This document shows, piece after piece, positions 17,185 through 25,781 of a stretch of DNA of 64,000 nucleotides. The notes beneath the pieces were generated by a model. It was not told the DNA's origin. It worked only from the letters and a program-made list of their open reading frames with translations, and did not search any database. Numbering within the stretch: position 1 is the stretch's first letter; every line of letters starts with the position of its first letter. The stretch lies in assembly GCA_023401925.1 (NCBI GenBank), contig JAEXDA010000073.1, forward strand, positions 123,118 through 187,117, in the 5' to 3' direction. The position numbers and the translations under genes were made by a program. The stretch comes from Bacillota bacterium. GTDB lineage: Bacteria; Bacillota; UBA4882; UBA8346.

Positions 17185-19398
17185 ATGATGAAACGGACCC
17201 TGGGGGTGGCCTTGTGGGCCTTGTCATTATTATTGATATTCCCCGCAACGTCTTGGGCTGAAAGGGCACCGGCTAAAGTGTCTGCGGATGAGGTGAATTA
17301 CAATTATGAATCAAAGCAAATTGAGGCCTTCGGCAATGTAAAAATCGTCTATAAAAATATTCAGATAGAGGCGGATTACGCTTTGCTGGATCAAGAACTT
17401 GACAGTTTGCTCGCTGCCGGCTCTCTGACAGTGACCAATAACGGCAATGTTTATCATGGGAATAAATTTTTATACGTATTAAGAACGGAACATGGATGGA
17501 TTTATCCTTTACAGACGGAGATTAAGGATCCTAATATTGAAGGAACCGCTTTTATGAACGCTGCGGAAGCGCTTGTTTTCGGAGAAGATGTTCGGGCAAA
17601 GCACTCTACTTTCACCACTTGTAATCTTGAAAATCCCCATTATCACCTTTCCGCCAAGAGTATTGAATATTACCCCCATGATGTTCTAATTATGCGCCAA
17701 GTATGGTTTTATGAACATTCGGCGCCCGTTTTTTATTTGCCGGTTCTTTATATTTCATTAGATGAAACAAAGGACAATTTTGCCGTCCAATGGGGTAGGA
17801 GCAATACGGAAGGTTTTTTTGTTGATACCCAATACTATTATTATCATTTCCCTTTTCAAAATCAATCGGGAAATTTGGAAATACGGCTGACTGAATATGG
17901 TGGAAATTTATACGCCATAAGCCATTGTTTTCCAACATCTAAAACGGGTAACTTTTCTCTTAAAACCGGACTCCTGGAAAAAAGCAATATGAACAATCCT
18001 GATGTCGGCGGTTATTCAAGGAATGATGGTGCTACCTATGAATCGCAATATGATGATTATATGCTGGGTTTTTCCTCCAAGGGAGAGTTAAATTCGAAAA
18101 TATCAGTCACTCAAGATTTCACCCATTGGTTTCATTTTACGGAAGATGGAGAATTATACCCCAATAATAGCTATAACCTTACAATTTTGGGTCAATCGCC
18201 TTATCCCAGTTTATCTTTGACTTGGAAAGATCAATATGAGGATACTTACCGGACTGTTAATTTGGCGACCCATTGGAGTGCAAATCCTGATAAAACTTCA
18301 AGCGTCAATCTAAATGGCCAATGGTATTATTATGGCTATTTGGATTCAGACAGTCTGTACCTGAATCGGTATTATACCTTGTCGGCTAGAAAAGATTGGA
18401 CTTGGTCCAATTTGGCCCTTACGGTATCTGAAAATCGCAATTATTCAAGTAGCACCAGCGGAACCAGCCTGTTACCGAATCTGATTTACACAATCCCCAA
18501 AATAACCTTGCCGGTTGTAAGTGACATAAAAATTGCAGCACAATACACCCATATGGAAAAATACTCTTCGTCCGGTTTATCGGAAGGCCAACGTTATGCT
18601 TTGGATTTTGACAAAGCCTCAGGTATGATTTGGCAGCAAGGCCCTTGTTCCCTCCATAATGAATCTTTGTTAAAATATCGTGGTTTTATTGTGAACGGGA
18701 GTGAAACGGAATTGAGTTCCCTCTCAACCCAGATGGTTTTCAAAGATCAGTTCACAAAAGCGTTTTATGCCAAATTGGATATAGGATATGCCGTAACGGC
18801 AGGTGAGATTTGCTCATATTTTAGTTACAACGGGGATGATGACCTGTCGGGTTTTTATGCCGCAAATAACTGGAACTATTCCAGCGATAATTTGACCGCT
18901 TCAGCCAGCACAAAATATAATTTTGCAACACGGTATGCCTACCCGTTCAATTTCTCCTTGAGCTGGAAGGCTGCTTCTATCGCAAGCCTTGTTTTCAGTA
19001 CTATCTATTATTGGGGAAAAAGGCTTGGCCAAACGGATCTCACAGCTATATATAATCCGAATGCAAATTGCAACATTGCTTTGGGGATAGGTTACAATTT
19101 TTTAGATGAGGAATCTCCTTGGACATCGAAAAATTTTATCGCAAATCTTTCTGGTAAGATTAGTTTCAATTGGAGCTATTCCATAGCAACCACTTATGAT
19201 TATCTGGAGAATGATTTTTCACAAGCCGAATATAATCTGATTTATGATTGGCATTGCCGGCAGATTGTTTTGCATTATGACGGGGTTGAAAAAGAGTACT
19301 GGTTGCAAATTATGATTAAAGCATTTCCCAATGATGCTATCAAGCTAACTGGAAAGAATACTTTGGATAATCTATGGAATCAAATCGAAAGCGAATAG
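17185..19398 (+). CDS. OstA/LptD-like outer-membrane assembly protein
   Basis: This is a 737-residue exported protein. A signal peptide ends near FPATSWA-ERAP. An OstA-like beta-jellyroll follows at about residues 30-140 (VSADEVNYNYESKQIEAFGNVKIVYKN), then a conserved stretch with PVFYLPVLYISLD. The long C-terminal part is rich in alternating aromatic and polar strands, as expected of an outer-membrane barrel. LptD inserts lipopolysaccharide into the outer leaflet, so its presence points to a diderm cell. Length is close to normal LptD. No LptE or other Lpt genes are adjacent. Whether it transports LPS or another glycolipid is open. Confidence 0.85.
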   Translation: MMKRTLGVALWALSLLLIFPATSWAERAPAKVSADEVNYNYESKQIEAFGNVKIVYKNIQIEADYALLDQELDSLLAAGSLTVTNNGNVYHGNKFLYVLRTEHGWIYPLQTEIKDPNIEGTAFMNAAEALVFGEDVRAKHSTFTTCNLENPHYHLSAKSIEYYPHDVLIMRQVWFYEHSAPVFYLPVLYISLDETKDNFAVQWGRSNTEGFFVDTQYYYYHFPFQNQSGNLEIRLTEYGGNLYAISHCFPTSKTGNFSLKTGLLEKSNMNNPDVGGYSRNDGATYESQYDDYMLGFSSKGELNSKISVTQDFTHWFHFTEDGELYPNNSYNLTILGQSPYPSLSLTWKDQYEDTYRTVNLATHWSANPDKTSSVNLNGQWYYYGYLDSDSLYLNRYYTLSARKDWTWSNLALTVSENRNYSSSTSGTSLLPNLIYTIPKITLPVVSDIKIAAQYTHMEKYSSSGLSEGQRYALDFDKASGMIWQQGPCSLHNESLLKYRGFIVNGSETELSSLSTQMVFKDQFTKAFYAKLDIGYAVTAGEICSYFSYNGDDDLSGFYAANNWNYSSDNLTASASTKYNFATRYAYPFNFSLSWKAASIASLVFSTIYYWGKRLGQTDLTAIYNPNANCNIALGIGYNFLDEESPWTSKNFIANLSGKISFNWSYSIATTYDYLENDFSQAEYNLIYDWHCRQIVLHYDGVEKEYWLQIMIKAFPNDAIKLTGKNTLDNLWNQIESE

Positions 19399-19691
19399 AT
19401 AAGCAACAATAGTCAGTGAATTCATGCGCATTCTGTTAAATTCAGGCAAAAATTTTTCCTGCTAAAGGAATTTAATTCATAGAATCGAATTGATAAATAA
19501 AAAGTAATGGTATATTATATAAGCGGGTATTGTATCATTACGGGTAATAGCTTAAAGATTTAAATGACAAATGCGGGCAATAATACCTGACTGTTTGTTC
19601 CTAAGAATTCAGATTGGAGCTTAAGGGATAAAACGCAATTTTCATTTTAAAATCAATATCATTATTTATGACATTTATTAAGGAGGCCCAG
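19399..19691. other. AT-rich intergenic gap, promoter region
   Basis: No gene is seen. The gap is AT-rich and has -10-like boxes (for example TATATTATATAAG near 19511). It presumably holds the promoter of the next secreted-protein gene. Confidence 0.4.
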
Positions 19692-20297
19692 ATGCAGAAA
19701 AAAGTAAATGGCAGGTTTTATTTCAAAGGGTTATTACTTGTTTGTACGATGATGTTATTATTAGGGATTAACGTTGCTACCGTATTTGCCGCACCGTTTT
19801 TGGAAGAGCCCGGTAAAATGAACTTGTTCTTTTCTTGGGATCATATAGGAAGTGGTGACTTTGGAGAGAACAGTATCGGTTCTTTCAGGGGTTCATCTTG
19901 CGGAATTGCTATCCCTGTCGGCTTTGCAACGGTTGGCGTAAAAACGACTTTTGATACATCCAAAGGGTATTATGAAATCTTTTCGGATTTCAATAGCAAT
20001 GAAAGTTTGCTGACGAGTTTGTCGTACCTGCACACCAAAGATAAATCCGATGATGGTATTGGTATATTTCGGATAGCTGCCTTTAGGCCGTTAATCATGG
20101 ATTCGGGAGGAATTGATCTTCTATTAGGACCGGGCCTCTCGGTTGTTACATCGGATAATGCCACAAATTTATCAATGTTTTTACAGGCCAAATCTAAATT
20201 TTATTTTATGGAAGGCAGTTTTGTTTATGCCAACGGTTTGCTTGATTTTATGTATAAATCCACTAGTCTTGAGGTTGGAGTAGGATTTAGCTATTAA
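19692..20297 (+). CDS. Small exported protein, probable outer-membrane beta-barrel
   Basis: This is a 201-residue protein with a clear signal peptide (FKGLLLVCTMMLLLGINVATVFA-APF). The mature part has alternating hydrophobic and polar segments (NLFFSWDHIGSGDFGENSIGS, LLLGPGLSVVTSD) and ends in LEVGVGFSY. A terminal aromatic residue is a hallmark of BAM-inserted barrels. No specific family is recognised. The ATG at 19692 is chosen because AAGGAGG is immediately upstream; an ATG at 19668 has none. It sits between the LptD-like gene and another secreted unknown, which supports an envelope role. Confidence 0.75.
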   Translation: MQKKVNGRFYFKGLLLVCTMMLLLGINVATVFAAPFLEEPGKMNLFFSWDHIGSGDFGENSIGSFRGSSCGIAIPVGFATVGVKTTFDTSKGYYEIFSDFNSNESLLTSLSYLHTKDKSDDGIGIFRIAAFRPLIMDSGGIDLLLGPGLSVVTSDNATNLSMFLQAKSKFYFMEGSFVYANGLLDFMYKSTSLEVGVGFSY

Positions 20298-20341
20298 GTA
20301 TTGAATGGATTCAAGAGAGAATTTACATAGGTACAAACAGA

Positions 20342-20386
20342 GGCTGTTCAAAAAGTACTTTAGGACAGCCCCTTTATACTTTTTTG
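20342..20386 (+). terminator. Probable terminator
   Basis: GGCTGT at 20342-20347 pairs with ACAGCC at 20365-20370, and the stem is extended by AAA/TTT pairs. The downstream tract is CCTTTATACTTTTTT, so it is an imperfect but plausible terminator. Confidence 0.55.
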
Positions 20387-20588
20387 GGGATGACCCGGCG
20401 GGTGATGAAGGGGAAAATAATTTAACCGCAAAATAAATGCAATCCCCAAAAACTTGAATGGTTATATGAAGATTCAAAGAAAATTCAAATCTAATGGAAC
20501 GATAAGTATAGATAGAACAATGCACCTCTGTCTGCATAGTAAGGATTTTTAAATAAGTTCAATGGTTTCGTTGACTACAGGAGGTAAA

Positions 20589-22199
20589 ATGAAAAAGATA
20601 GCATTACAAGTGAAAACTGTAGCCTTAGGAATACTTGTTTTATCCTTTTGGATTTTAGGCGGGTTCGTGGGATATGCAAGTACGATTAAATCGCTTATCT
20701 CACCCGGTGAGATTGACATTTTGGGGAAGGGATTCAATTCCTTGAACCGCAATTTTGTATCGGATAATAAATGTTTAAGATATAGCACCAATATTGATAG
20801 TAGTTTACCTGGAATCATGAATAGCACGGCTTATTATTTCGTAGATTCCAAAAAGGAACTGGAAGACAAGCTTGTAACCAATTTTGCTTTCAATTCAGGA
20901 GCCCCTGATTCAACATTAAAATCGCGAATTACTGATTCGGTTATCACCAATACCTCGTTTTCGGCGGATAAAATTACCCTCATCGGATATTGGAAACAAG
21001 AAGATAAAAAGTTTTTTTCCAGCGAAATGCCGATCATGACGGATGAGGGCCTTTCTATTTTTAAGAGTAATCCCAAAATTTTTTTTAAAACATTTGGTGA
21101 TAAGTATGTGAGTGCGGTAACTTTTGGAAAGATGTTTTTTGTGATCTACCAAGCGGATATTTCAGATTTTTCATCGTATTCAACCCGGGCGAAGAATGCG
21201 ATTAAACGCGCAATGGAGCTTAATCTGAAAAAAATATTCGGGGTCCGGCTATCAGCGCAAGAGTCGGCTTTTGCAGGTGAAAGATTGGGAGATGTAAATG
21301 TCAGAAGCAGTGTATACGGCACGAATATCATTAACAATTCGGGTCCATACACCAATGATGATTTTAAAGACTTATTAAAAAGGGCGAATGGCGGTCCCCC
21401 TGAAATCATTACTTGGGAATTAAAAGATTATAGGAATATCGACAATCGTCCGGAAGACCCTTTTTATAATATTACTGATTATTTGAATATGGCTGATGAA
21501 TGGGACAAACACCTGGCTTTTATGAATTATATGATTGCCAATTCCAAGTTGAGCTTTGATTTATTATCGGAATGCCGTTCCAGTGTGGATAAAATTAAGG
21601 AGCAGCTGGAAATGGTTCGTAAGCTGGATCCGGATGCCAGAGTGTCCAGTACCAGAGAAAATGCTAAATTTGAGGAGTTATATAACAGATATATTCGAGA
21701 AATGAAAATCAGTCCGAAAACATATATGTTACCTCCATCCAGCAAAACCATGGAACTGGACTTGGTCGGCATTAATGACGTGGAATCAATTAAAATTGAC
21801 TGTGACATCAAAGGAAGAAGGACTCTTTTCGGAGCGAACGGTAAACCCACTTATGTCGTCCTCTATATTGTTGATGAAGATGGTAATTTGTCGGAACTGG
21901 GAACCACTCCGGTTTACAATTATGTGACAACTACTTTATATGAGGGAATCAAACTTTGTGATAAGTTTAAAATCGGTGTTCTGGATCCAAGGGGCAGGCC
22001 TGGGGACAAGCCTGATCCATGGGCGACTCCGACTCCAACACCTCCCCCTGGTCCCGGATCCTGGGGAACACCAAAAGCAGGAGTTTATTTTGACAGTCCT
22101 AGAACTCCGGAATTAAAAATCACCTGTTCATATACGGAGAAAGTCAATGATATTATCTGGGCTTATTTGCATAATAAGGATAAGGCTAAAAGCAGGTAA
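20589..22199 (+). CDS. Large secreted protein of unknown function
   Basis: This 536-residue protein is not recognised. It has a signal peptide (VKTVALGILVLSFWILGGFVGYA-STI), a long mixed-charge region, and a Pro/Thr-rich linker (TPTPTPPPGPGSWGTP) at about 485-500 that links to a short C-terminal segment. Such linkers usually join separate exported modules. The ATG at 20589 follows AGGAGGT; an upstream ATG at 20562 lacks a site. It lies in a run of exported unknowns between an LptD-like gene and a six-repeat secreted protein. Confidence 0.8.
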   Translation: MKKIALQVKTVALGILVLSFWILGGFVGYASTIKSLISPGEIDILGKGFNSLNRNFVSDNKCLRYSTNIDSSLPGIMNSTAYYFVDSKKELEDKLVTNFAFNSGAPDSTLKSRITDSVITNTSFSADKITLIGYWKQEDKKFFSSEMPIMTDEGLSIFKSNPKIFFKTFGDKYVSAVTFGKMFFVIYQADISDFSSYSTRAKNAIKRAMELNLKKIFGVRLSAQESAFAGERLGDVNVRSSVYGTNIINNSGPYTNDDFKDLLKRANGGPPEIITWELKDYRNIDNRPEDPFYNITDYLNMADEWDKHLAFMNYMIANSKLSFDLLSECRSSVDKIKEQLEMVRKLDPDARVSSTRENAKFEELYNRYIREMKISPKTYMLPPSSKTMELDLVGINDVESIKIDCDIKGRRTLFGANGKPTYVVLYIVDEDGNLSELGTTPVYNYVTTTLYEGIKLCDKFKIGVLDPRGRPGDKPDPWATPTPTPPPGPGSWGTPKAGVYFDSPRTPELKITCSYTEKVNDIIWAYLHNKDKAKSR

Positions 22200-22241
22200 A
22201 TAAATTCGAACTGTTGTTGCTGTTATTTGAAATTCATCATT

Positions 22242-22282
22242 AGCTGTTTCAGAGGTTATTCAACCAAGGGAACAGCTTTTTT
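22242..22282 (+). terminator. Intrinsic terminator
   Basis: AGCTGTTTC at 22242-22250 pairs with GGAACAGCT at 22269-22277, followed by a T run. It ends the transcript of the preceding secreted-protein gene. Confidence 0.7.
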
Positions 22283-22508
22283 CATTATATAAGAGGTTGT
22301 TCATACGTTCGGGAAGCCTTTTGGCAAGCAGAGCGTAAATATAAACGAAAGGAACCATGATAAGAAACCCGACTAGTACAGCCGGCCAAGTGTCGTGTTT
22401 GGTAATGTTTGAGGTATAAGAGGTCAACATAATTGAACCCCCCCCGATAAATCCAATGATTAAAAAAGGAGAATTGTAAACCGGAGATTTTTCCTCGTTC
22501 AATATCAT
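22260..22508 (-). pseudogene. gerAB: Remnant of gerAB (spore germinant receptor permease subunit)
   Basis: Only about 65-82 residues remain of a protein that is normally about 360 residues long. The segment FLIIGFIGGGSIMLTSYTS followed by HDTWPAVLVGFLIMVPFVYIYALLAKRLP resembles the N-terminus of GerAB/spore-permease proteins. The frame then runs into the terminator of the convergent gene, so the last residues are not homologous. It lies directly after a GerAA fragment on the same strand, in the normal A-B order, which supports decay of a gerA-type operon. Confidence 0.65.
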
Positions 22509-22526
22509 CCTGACCCTCTTTTAAAG

Positions 22527-22838
22527 TTATTCTTCAGGGGGAGCTAATGGTGGAATTGTTAACCCAACAAGCCGTATGACACATTTTACATCAAATTTGG
22601 TCTGCCGCAAAATACTCCATTCGATTTGTTTTTTATCGGCTAGTCTATTAATAAAAACTAAGGCTGCCTTAGGGCTATTTTTGATACGGATGGTAAACTG
22701 GCGGATCATTAAATCCGCGCTAGAATGAAGATCATTGTTGATTTTCCGTAAATTGCTTTGAAGATTCCTTGAGATATTTTCTAATGGATCAATATCCCAT
22801 GCAAACTCCATTTTAATGCGCACAATTTCTTGAAGCAT
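22527..22838 (-). pseudogene. gerAA: Remnant of gerAA (spore germinant receptor A subunit)
   Basis: This 103-residue frame resembles the N-terminal cytoplasmic part of GerAA proteins (LQSNLRKINNDLHSSADLMIRQFTIRIKNSPKAALVFINRLADKKQI), which are normally about 480-550 residues with several membrane helices. All membrane segments are missing. The end (PPLAPPEE) does not look homologous. It is 18 bases from the gerAB remnant and in the same orientation. Confidence 0.6.
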
Positions 22839-23053
22839 TTTTTTGAATATGCGACGTTTTAGGCGCGATACATGGTATTCCTTTAAATGCCATTCGTTGA
22901 TTCGGATTTATTATGGATTAAACCGCTATGCACGTTGGGAAGAGACCAGTGAAGATGATTATCACAGTACATACACCTAGCGTTCACTCGATCGACATAA
23001 AGTATGTTTACAATGGGATTATGAAATTACAAAAATAGAGGAGGGGCATTTTG
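22839..23053. other. Intergenic gap, no gene seen
   Basis: This divergent gap lies between the gerAA remnant and the six-repeat secreted protein gene. No coding region or strong hairpin is seen; it probably holds the promoter of the latter. Confidence 0.4.
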
Positions 23054-24100
23054 ATGGGAGCGAAAAAATTTTGGGTAATGCTTGTGGTCGGGCTTTTGCT
23101 GTTTGGAATTACTGGAATGGTTTTTGGGGCAGATAACACGGCCCCGAAGACATTGGAAGGATTCCATGGGGAGCCTGGAGCGCCGCCAGCGGGATTTGCC
23201 AAAATGGTTGGGGAATTTGGGAAGGCTCTTGATGAACTGGTTGCGGTAAAAGCAATCACCCCTGAGCAAAAAGGAAAAATCATTGAGTATTTTGAAAAGA
23301 CGAGGAAATATGCAAAGCCGGTGGATCCAAAGGCTATGGCTGAGCCTCCAAAAGAAGGCAATGATCCAATTCATTTACTTGTAAAGGACGCTGTGATCAA
23401 CCAAGCTCAGGCAGCGGTTATTGAGAGAGTTGCTCCTAGAGATTTTCCCGGGTTACGCCAAATGTCATATCGGCCGGACCCGGAAAAAATGAAATCCGAT
23501 CTACAAAAGAAACTCGATGGACTTGTTCATTCTAAAGTGATTACCGTTAAGCAAAAAGATATTGTTTTAAAGTTTTATATTGATAGAATTTCAAATGGAC
23601 CTGGTAAAAAACATATCGAAAAATTTGAGAAAGACAAAGGCATCAAAGATAAATCGAATGACTTTTCTGACCTATTGGTCCAATGTGGAGTCATTACCCA
23701 AAAGCAAGCTGATGTTATGGCCGCGATATCCGAAGTAATGCCTAAGCCAATGACGCTAGAGAGGCGTTTTGATGTGCCTTATCTCATCACCGGATCCGGA
23801 AAAATGAAGGCCGAACTAGGGGAAAAATTGGATGAACTGATAAGTTCAAATGTAATCACCGATAAACAGAAAGATAATATCATCAAATATTTCGAGGATG
23901 ATTTCAATAGGATGAAAGGGCCAAAACCAGACCGGAGATTCGAAAAAGAAGAGGTTCCAATGGATGCCCCCAGAGATCCTTTGGGCCGGCTCGTCAAGGA
24001 TGAAGTAATTACCGGAGAACAAGCCGATATAATCAGGAAAACGATATTCAGACCGTTGCCGGCGGATGGAGAGTCTGCCCCTGAATATCCCCAACCCTAA
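23054..24100 (+). CDS. Secreted protein with six LDxLVxxxxIT-type repeats
   Basis: This is a 348-residue exported protein with a signal peptide (FWVMLVVGLLLFGITGMVFG-ADN). The mature part consists of six helix-pair repeats: ALDELVAVKAITPEQKGKII, IHLLVKDAVINQAQAAVIE, KLDGLVHSKVITVKQKDIVL, FSDLLVQCGVITQKQADVMA, KLDELISSNVITDKQKDNII and LGRLVKDEVITGEQADIIR. Odd and even copies are more alike among themselves, so the array grew by duplicating a two-repeat unit. The motif resembles the short secreted DUF2680-type helical repeat of Bacillota; I do not know a function. The ATG at 23054 follows GAGGAGGGG. It is ended by a strong terminator. Confidence 0.8.
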   Translation: MGAKKFWVMLVVGLLLFGITGMVFGADNTAPKTLEGFHGEPGAPPAGFAKMVGEFGKALDELVAVKAITPEQKGKIIEYFEKTRKYAKPVDPKAMAEPPKEGNDPIHLLVKDAVINQAQAAVIERVAPRDFPGLRQMSYRPDPEKMKSDLQKKLDGLVHSKVITVKQKDIVLKFYIDRISNGPGKKHIEKFEKDKGIKDKSNDFSDLLVQCGVITQKQADVMAAISEVMPKPMTLERRFDVPYLITGSGKMKAELGEKLDELISSNVITDKQKDNIIKYFEDDFNRMKGPKPDRRFEKEEVPMDAPRDPLGRLVKDEVITGEQADIIRKTIFRPLPADGESAPEYPQP

Positions 24101-24115
24101 AACGATTTGAAAACG

Positions 24116-24151
24116 AGCAAAAGACGACGAACTATCATCGTCTTTTGCTTT
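24116..24151 (+). terminator. Strong intrinsic terminator
   Basis: AGCAAAAGACGA at 24116-24127 pairs perfectly with TCGTCTTTTGCT at 24138-24149, with a 10-base loop, and lies 16 bases after the stop of the six-repeat gene. Confidence 0.8.
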
Positions 24152-24529
24152 AAAAATTATATGTTTGGGAGGGAGCAGTGGCAAACTTCAAAAATTACGA
24201 CTGAGAATATAACAAGTGCAGGATTAAAACGAATAGTGTCCAAGCTTATATATCCCTCTGTACATTCACTCTCACTATGCGTTGTGTTAAGCTGGATAGC
24301 GATGCATTCGACGGTCTTGGTTTTGAGAAAATCAATCAATCGATGTCATTATTTTGCAGTTGCCGGTATTTTCTTTCAAGTCAGCATTGGCGGGCAATGT
24401 TTGCAGTCTTCACGGTAGGGTCCAATGGATTGACTGATTTGGGCGGCGCATAAACTGTCGTTTTGGACGCTGCTTTTGGAGTGTGATCCGATAATGTAAG
24501 CGTGTCTCCATTCAAAATGGATAATTTTG
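24152..24529. other. Non-coding or eroded stretch
   Basis: No credible gene is seen in these 380 bases. A 63-codon minus-strand frame overlapping the HxlR gene end (24381-24572) has no ribosome site and no recognisable family. The stretch may hold eroded sequence, but I cannot identify its source. Confidence 0.4.
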
Positions 24530-24919
24530 TTATTTCTCCGATTTGTGTTGGATTAATTTCGAAGATGAACATGAATCATTGGTATTTTCCTTACTGAAAG
24601 AAGTAATATATTGTAGTCCCCATTCACACATGGTATTAAGGATTGGCAAAATACTTTTCCCTGCCTGGGTCAGTGAGTATTCGACTCGGGGTGGGACTTG
24701 GGTATATACATGGCGATGAACCAAACCGTCTTCCTCTAACTCTCGCAATTGTTGGGTTAACATCTTTTGGGTGACTTGAGGCAAGCTCTTTTTTAACTCG
24801 CTGAAACGCAGGGTGTTATCACCTAACCGCCAGAGAATCAATGATTTCCATTTGCCGCCAATTAGTGCCAGGGTTAATTCCATGGAACATTGGTAATGGG
24901 TATTGCGAAATTGGATCAT
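24530..24919 (-). CDS. HxlR-family transcription regulator
   Basis: This is a 129-residue winged-helix DNA-binding protein. The family core is clear: MELTLALIGGKWKSLILWRL, LRFSELKKSLPQVTQKMLTQQLRELEEDGLVHR and VEYSLTQAGKSILPIL. An N-terminal cysteine (YQCSMELTL, residue 11) matches the redox-sensing cysteine of many HxlR-type regulators (YodB, HypR). It is divergent from an FMN-reductase/nitroreductase/PhzF cluster across a 212-base gap. The likely role is quinone-, diamide- or electrophile-responsive control of those oxidoreductases, inferred from family and context. Confidence 0.93.
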   Translation of the reverse strand: MIQFRNTHYQCSMELTLALIGGKWKSLILWRLGDNTLRFSELKKSLPQVTQKMLTQQLRELEEDGLVHRHVYTQVPPRVEYSLTQAGKSILPILNTMCEWGLQYITSFSKENTNDSCSSSKLIQHKSEK

Positions 24920-24963
24920 GATGAATGCCTCTCTTTATGAATGGATGGAAATGGTTTCTTTTT

Positions 24964-24993
24964 AGGTACTATGATACTGAAAAGTTGGTACTT
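24964..24993. promoter_or_regulatory. Possible HxlR operator
   Basis: GGTAC occurs twice, in GGTACTATGATACTG and AGTTGGTACTT. The first copy sits within a partial palindrome (GTA..AT..TAC). It lies in the divergent gap 45 bases from the regulator start, a usual place for an autoregulated HxlR site. This is a weak inference. Confidence 0.3.
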
Positions 24994-25131
24994 GATTTTT
25001 ATTTGTGTAATATCTATGATTATATCAAACATGGTGGGAATTGGAAAGCTCACTTCTTTGCTTTTTAAGTAACTATTCAGGATGATCGGAAAGTTCATTT
25101 TATCAAAATAATACTGGAGGGGATGTCGAAG

Positions 25132-25710
25132 ATGAAAGTAGTGGCATTTAACGGTAGTCCCAGAGTAAATGGAAATACGGCCCAAAGTATTGGAATTGTC
25201 TTTAAGGAGTTGACTAAGGAAGGCATTGAAACTGAGCTTATCCAATTAGGGGGGCGGAAAGTATTCGGTTGTATGGCTTGCGGTAAATGTTATGAAAAAA
25301 AAGACTGTCGTTGTGTCCGACAGGATGACGAGATGAACACTTTTATCCAAAAAATAAAGGAAGCGGATGGGATCGTGATTGGTTCCCCCACCTATTTCAG
25401 TAATGTATCAACAGAAGTTAAGGCCCTTATTGACCGCGCAGGCTTTGTTAACAAGGCCAATGGCGGAGGGATTCTAAGAGGCAAGGTTGGGACCGCGGTA
25501 GTTTCAGTCCGGCGTGCCGGCTCAACGTTTACTTATTCAGCCATTAACTTTTTCTTTGGAATTGCTGAGATGATCATTCCAAGTTCCAGTTATTGGAATA
25601 TGACGCTCTCCCTGGAGCCGGGGGATGTCCAAAAAGATGAAGAAGGAATTCACACTTTTCAAATTTTGGGACAAAACATGGCCGGGGTTTTGAAAAAGCT
25701 CCACCAATGA
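25132..25710 (+). CDS. Flavodoxin-fold NAD(P)H-dependent FMN reductase with Cys motif
   Basis: This is a 192-residue cytoplasmic flavoprotein. The N-terminal phosphate-binding loop FNGSPRVNGNTAQ and the segment GSPTYFSNVSTEVKALIDR are the FMN-binding signatures of the FMN_red/iron-sulfur-flavoprotein family. A compact cysteine cluster, CMACGKCYEKKDCRC at about residues 44-58, could bind an Fe-S cluster as in Isf-type proteins. The ATG at 25132 has GGAGGGG 9 bases upstream; the ATG at 25123 is too close to it. It opens an oxidoreductase gene run divergent from the HxlR regulator. Confidence 0.9.
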   Translation: MKVVAFNGSPRVNGNTAQSIGIVFKELTKEGIETELIQLGGRKVFGCMACGKCYEKKDCRCVRQDDEMNTFIQKIKEADGIVIGSPTYFSNVSTEVKALIDRAGFVNKANGGGILRGKVGTAVVSVRRAGSTFTYSAINFFFGIAEMIIPSSSYWNMTLSLEPGDVQKDEEGIHTFQILGQNMAGVLKKLHQ

Positions 25711-25781
25711 TTATATAATCCACAGGATTATCCCTATACTGTCAATTTGGATATAATCTTTCGTTTTGAAAAGGAGGAATT

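Noticed and set aside
24381..24572. 63-residue minus-strand frame overlapping the HxlR gene end
   Set aside because: No ribosome site, overlaps a solid gene in another frame, and no family recognised.
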